Of a stretch of DNA of 64,000 nucleotides, positions 60,224 through 64,000 are shown piece after piece. The stretch is from Camellia lanceoleosa. Its lineage: Eukaryota > Streptophyta > Magnoliopsida > Ericales > Theaceae. The translations under genes were made by a program, and so were the position numbers. The notes under the pieces are model-generated. The model made no database searches, was not told the DNA's origin, and saw nothing but the letters and a program-made list of their open reading frames with translations. The DNA is taken from assembly GCA_025200525.1 (NCBI GenBank), contig CM045770.1, forward strand, positions 124,721,429 to 124,785,428, written 5' to 3'. Positions within the stretch are counted from its first letter, which is position 1; every line of letters begins with the position of its first letter.

Positions 60224-61253
60224 GTTTTTTTTCGTCTTTTCTTTACTTTTCTTTTCCTTTCCTGTGAGTTGCAAATATTTGGAAGAAGTGAAAGGTGATT
60301 GTAAAAACATGGTGATGATTTGTAATTTAAAAAAAAAAAAAAAAAACAGAATTGGGAATTTGATTCCATTTGAATGGGGATATGGCCTACTACTTGGGGT
60401 GAAAACTGATCTCTTTCTTTTTTTTATTTTCCCAATTAGTTTGTATATCTAGAGAGGCATTAAATTTTTGTTTTAAATGATAATTTGCTACCCTCATCTC
60501 CCTGTTTTAGATTGATCTGTATGACATTACTGTTGATGTGAATGGCTTTGTTGATTAAATGTAAAGATCAGAAGTTACATTTAATGGCGTTTATTTAATA
60601 TGACATCAACAGGAAATATGAGTTTTGACGACGTTTATTTAACCGCACTGCCACCACTGCCACCACCATCTGCACTAGCGAGGTATCGATTTCTCTCTAT
60701 CTCTCATGCTCTTCCTTCCCGTCTCTCTCGATTTGGTTATTGAAATTGAAATTGTAAGCAAGAAACTACAAGTTGATTTGTGTCTGAACACATCCTTTTT
60801 CTTCTTTTCTTCACTCTCTGCTTCGTTGAACTAGATTTAAGTCTTTTCTTCTTGGATTCTTGTCTTGAGGCTCTTATTTAGAAAGACTTTGTGAAAATAA
60901 ATCTCATAAATTTCTACTAAATCTTCAGATCCAAATTAATTGTATATCCGTGCATGGATTATGTTGCTTAGTAATTTTTCTGGGTACCTACTTATCAATC
61001 CAAAAAATTAATAGTAACCTACTTGCTACATTGGTTCTACTAGTGAGGAGAGATAGCTATAATACATAACAGATCTCTTTCCTGGTATACGACCAATTGT
61101 TGACCTACTGTTATGGACCGCGTTAGTATTGGACAAAAGATGGGTTTGGAGCACCTTGATTGTTGTAGCAAGATTTGTATTGTACAGTTGGATGGTCGCA
61201 GAAGGTGACATGATTGACTGGGTGTCCTAACTATGTTGTGCTATGTTGTATAG

Positions 61254-61761
61254 GATATTTTTGAGTCCATGGGACATTTTTTTGATGGGTTAAAGTTTTC
61301 TGGAGGCTCTCATAGTTTGATGCCAAAAGCTTACATCAAGGAAGTAACAAAAATGGCCCACAAACACAATGTATATGTCAGTACTGGCGACTGGGCTAAA
61401 CATTTGCTTCATAAAGGTCCATCTGCTTTCATAGAATACATAGAGATGTGAAAGAAAATTTGTTATTTTTCTCTGCAGTAGTGTATTAAAGCACTTTTCA
61501 TTTATCAACAAGAAATGAAAGCAAGTTTTGCAATTCTTCGCAATAATAGTCTCTCTTATTTTTGTTGTTTTAGGAGTGTAAACAATTGGGATTTGATACG
61601 ATTGAGCTAAATGTGGGATCACTCAGAGTTCCTGAAGAAACACTCTTGAGATTTATTTGATTGATTAAGAGTGGTGGCCCGAAAGCCAAGCCACAATTTG
61701 CTGTCAAGTTTAACAGGTCTGATATCCCCATGGAAGGTGATAGAGCATTTGGAGCTTATGT
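61254..61761 (+). pseudogene. HSA32-like (phosphosulfolactate synthase-like) pseudogene
   Basis: Exon 61254-61445 encodes DIFESMGHFFDGLKFSGGSH and later VYVSTGDWAKHLLHKGPSAF; exon 61574-61761 encodes ECKQLGFDTIELNVGS, PQFAVKF and FGAY. These are hallmark stretches of plant HSA32, a heat-induced protein needed for long acquired thermotolerance and related to archaeal ComA (TIM-barrel phosphosulfolactate synthase). Three lesions: the donor expected after 61445 reads AT instead of GT (the next GT, at 61448, would shift the frame); an in-frame TGA at 61658-61660; and insertion of an LTR element after 61761 within the codon after GAY. The N-terminal third and the C-terminus are absent from the window. 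Confidence 0.85.
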
Positions 61762-63731
61762 TATAGCGACCCCGGTCTTTTCCTTTCGATTACTATATTC
61801 GGGCTTATGTTCCGTAGATTTCGTTGTTATCAGATTGTTGTTGTCATCCTTTAATTCTATTTGGTCAAGTTTTAGAATGTGTTGGGCGTGTTTCGAACAG
61901 TTGGGTTGAGCCTTGGTCTAGATGCTGGTTGCCCAGTTTTTAGCCTTTCCGCTCGAGCGGACCTTCCTACGCTCGAGCGGGGTTTACACTCTTCCAGCAT
62001 TTTTGGTCCCTGCACAACTTCTGCAGGTGAGAGTTCTACGCTCGAGCGGGTTTTTATACGCTCGAGCGGGTTGAGCTCGAGCGGCGTGGTTGACGCTCGA
62101 GCGGGTAGTGTGTTCTTCGCGTGGGTTCTGGAATGGGGGAATCTACGCTCGAGCGGTTATCATTGCGCTCGAGCGGACCTTGTTTTTGTTCTTTACGCTC
62201 GAGCGGTGTGTTGTACGCTCGAGTGGGCCTGTCAAGTTTAAATACGCAGCAGCGTGTTTTAAAACAGTTTTTCAGCCCCTTTCAGTTTATAAAACCCTAG
62301 GTTACGAGTTCTCTCTCTCCCAACTCACCTTCTCTCCTAGGATTGATCTATCTAGAGTGGATTTCTACCCTAGTTCCTTCACAAATAAGATAGAGGAAAG
62401 TGAGGGCTTTCATTTAATCTGAACAATTGTTGGTTTGGAGCACTTTGAAGTTTGGGCATCGTCTTCATCTTCCCTCTTTTTGAGTTATTTCTTCGAGGTA
62501 GGGATTTCCTACTCCATTTATACGTTTTAATCCTAAGTGGTGGTATTTTGGTATGTGGGGGTAGTTTGGTAATTTTGGGAGAAACCTTAGGGTTTGTCAT
62601 AGATTAATTTATATAATTAATTTAAGGGAATATTGTGATATTGGGTTTAATTCATGAGATTGGGGAACTTAGTGATTTAACTATGTAATTGGGTAGTTTA
62701 AATACTTACCTATGAGAATGATGAAATTTCATTGTGTTGTTATATTTATTTCTTGTTTAGAAATAATTGTTTTGGGCTATCGGTGGAGGATAGCCATTGA
62801 TTGTTGTAGACCTTGTATGCGGCTTAGGTATAACTGGAATTAAGTCACTTATGTTGACTGTTGAATTAATACAGAACATTACTTGTATTGATTATGTGTT
62901 GTATATGGCAATTGTGTGTTTCATTGCATATGCATTTAGTTTTGGAGGAGATAGGGGATGAACTCCACGGTTTAGGGGAAGATAGGGGATGGACCTCTAA
63001 ACCGGATTTGTTGGGAGGAGATAGGGGATGGACTCCAGTAGCATCACTTATGTGTGTGCTTATTTGATAATAGAAATATTTCTATTTGTTGTTGATATGA
63101 TACATCACCACCATGTGTATCAGTTGGGAAGTATGGAAGTGAATTTGATTGAGATTGATATAACACCAGCATGTGTGTTTATTTTGTTATAAAAAAAAAG
63201 GTTTAACCTGATTTGTTATCCTTGTTGAGTTGTTTGGCCAGGTTCTGAGCCGTGTTGGTATAAATGGAAAGTGTATTGTGTCATAGACCATGTGTCATAG
63301 ACAACATAGGCATTCGTGTCATAAAATTGTAAATTGATTATCTTGTGTTAACCATGTATCGGGTACTACTGCTTTAGTTAATTCTTATGCTTGGTTTAGT
63401 ATTTCTCTACTGGGCTGTGGCTCACCCTATATGGGAACTTCATTTTCAGGTTCAGGCGGTTCACTACCTCCAAGGACTTAGCTTGTGAGGATTTGGACTC
63501 GAAGACTTGTTTTAGTTTATTTGCTTTATTTGAACTATGTAAACATTCAAGCCCAGGGCGTTATTTGTTTCGAGTTAGAACTCATGGAAGCTTGGCAAGA
63601 TGTAAGCCCGTAGGGCATTTATTTGATGTTTTATTTCGTAAAACTCTGATGATTGGAATAATACAATGTTTTCTTTTAATAATGCATGTCTTGTTTTATA
63701 TTTAATGGGTTTAAATTTTGAGGGCGTTACA
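61762..63731 (+). mobile_element. 5' LTR of a CTCGAG-array retrotransposon running off the window
   Basis: Begins TATAGCGACCCCGG directly after HSA32-like coding sequence (expected TSD TATGT, 61757-61761) and ends GGGCGTTACA, followed by a primer-binding site; 1970 bp. It contains the array, a TTTAAATA box (62237-62244), the AAACCCTAG leader, the 'gggctatcggtggaggata' block and the 'gtaagcccgtagggcattta' block. The only family member in the window that still has internal sequence. Confidence 0.95.
61950..62227 (+). promoter_or_regulatory. U3 palindrome array, 10 CTCGAG cores
   Basis: Ten cores, mostly CGCTCGAGCGG, in two groups split by a spacer containing 'cttccagcatttttgg'. It ends 10 bp before TTTAAATA. 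All cores are intact, though the last unit reads CGCTCGAGTGGG. Confidence 0.85.
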
Positions 63732-63734
63732 ACT

Positions 63735-63746
63735 TGGTATCAGAGC
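63735..63746 (+). other. Primer-binding site (tRNA-iMet)
   Basis: TGGTATCAGAGC begins 3 bp after the LTR end and matches the 3' end complement of plant initiator-methionine tRNA. It proves the orientation and that 61762-63731 is a 5' LTR. Confidence 0.95.
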
Positions 63747-64000
63747 GTACCGGGTTTGAATACTTTGGGTACGTGGGAAGTGATTAGTATCACAATGGGT
63801 TCGTCTTGTTTGATTGAGACTTAGTGTAATGATTACATGCTTATATGATAACATGTTTATGTGATTATGTGGGTATGGAATGTAGTTCCTAGGATGTTGA
63901 TTGGACCCTTGAGTCTCTGAAAGTCTTGTTGGAAAGGCACTTGATCAATGTTGTTTCCAATCGGAACTTTAGTGACGCCTCGGGACTATCATTATCCAGG
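63747..64000 (+). mobile_element. Start of internal region, untranslated leader
   Basis: Non-coding leader after the primer-binding site. No gag start is visible before the window ends, so the lineage cannot be assigned from protein. Confidence 0.7.

Larger units (their letters stand above)
58203..61761 (+). mobile_element. Probable CACTA element (left end) with host exons; right end not in view
   Basis: CACTATAGGAAAAATGGGG at 58203 is followed by 'tttaatgatgtttgtttaat', 'agcggcattttgtaaccgc' and 'ggcgtttaaaaacgcc' motifs, typical CACTA subterminal repeats; related motifs recur at 60575-60650. 'gccaccacc/a atct' leader-like units occur three times (58528, 58671, 60655). Exon pieces at 59105-60223 and 61254-61761 follow. 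No matching right terminus is seen before the LTR insertion at 61762, so the right limit is arbitrary. Confidence 0.5.

Noticed and set aside
61759..61761. LTR 5' end at TG of 'tgttatagcg'
   Set aside because: TSDs of three other copies place the boundary at TATAGC, and the TG here is part of the HSA32-like coding sequence.

Overview
This is nuclear DNA of a flowering plant, most likely a eudicot. It is AT-rich and intron-bearing, with plant-type strictosidine synthase-like and HSA32-like coding sequence and plant transposon families throughout. I cannot name the species. Real host coding sequence is sparse. The window is mostly transposable elements, many nested and many bounded here to the base by target-site duplications (TSDs).

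Layout. 1-1902: the right part of a ~2 kb LTR. 3288-9356: a decayed Copia element whose 5' LTR is almost gone. 10718-22632 (minus): a three-exon strictosidine synthase-like (SSL) gene with a ~10 kb first intron. That intron holds a 5 kb CACTA transposon (16715-21702, TSD AAG) carrying pieces of host genes, among them half an ArfGAP zinc finger. 22815-31667: MITEs and foldbacks, including a stack at 24808-31241 in which a foldback holds a Harbinger MITE and a hAT element; the hAT holds a minus-strand solo LTR, which holds a plus-strand solo LTR. 34574-35843: a Mutator-like element. 37812-43293: a hAT MITE split by three LTR units. 44233-49132: Harbinger and hAT MITEs, including an undivided sister of the split one. 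52323-56878 (minus): a complete LTR retrotransposon with only a GAG-like gene. 58203-61761: a probable CACTA end followed by host-like exon pieces, the last being an HSA32 (phosphosulfolactate synthase-like) pseudogene. 61762-64000: the 5' LTR, primer-binding site and start of an LTR element that cut the HSA32 sequence and runs out of the window.

The most striking signal is a dense array of the palindrome CGCTCGAGCG in the U3 promoter region, just upstream of the TATA box, in five LTRs of one family (8-14 intact CTCGAG cores each). A shorter array of the same palindrome sits at the same place in both LTRs of the GAG-only element. Other LTRs here carry different palindromes at the equivalent position: CACGTG at 38.5 kb and AGATCT-centred in the Copia LTR. 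Three solo LTRs of the main family have perfect 5-bp TSDs and define unusual ends, TATAGC...GTTACA rather than TG...CA.

The host genes do not form a pathway. The SSL gene may still be expressed, but its last exon has a frameshift relative to the family. The HSA32, ArfGAP and other exon pieces look like captured or dead copies.
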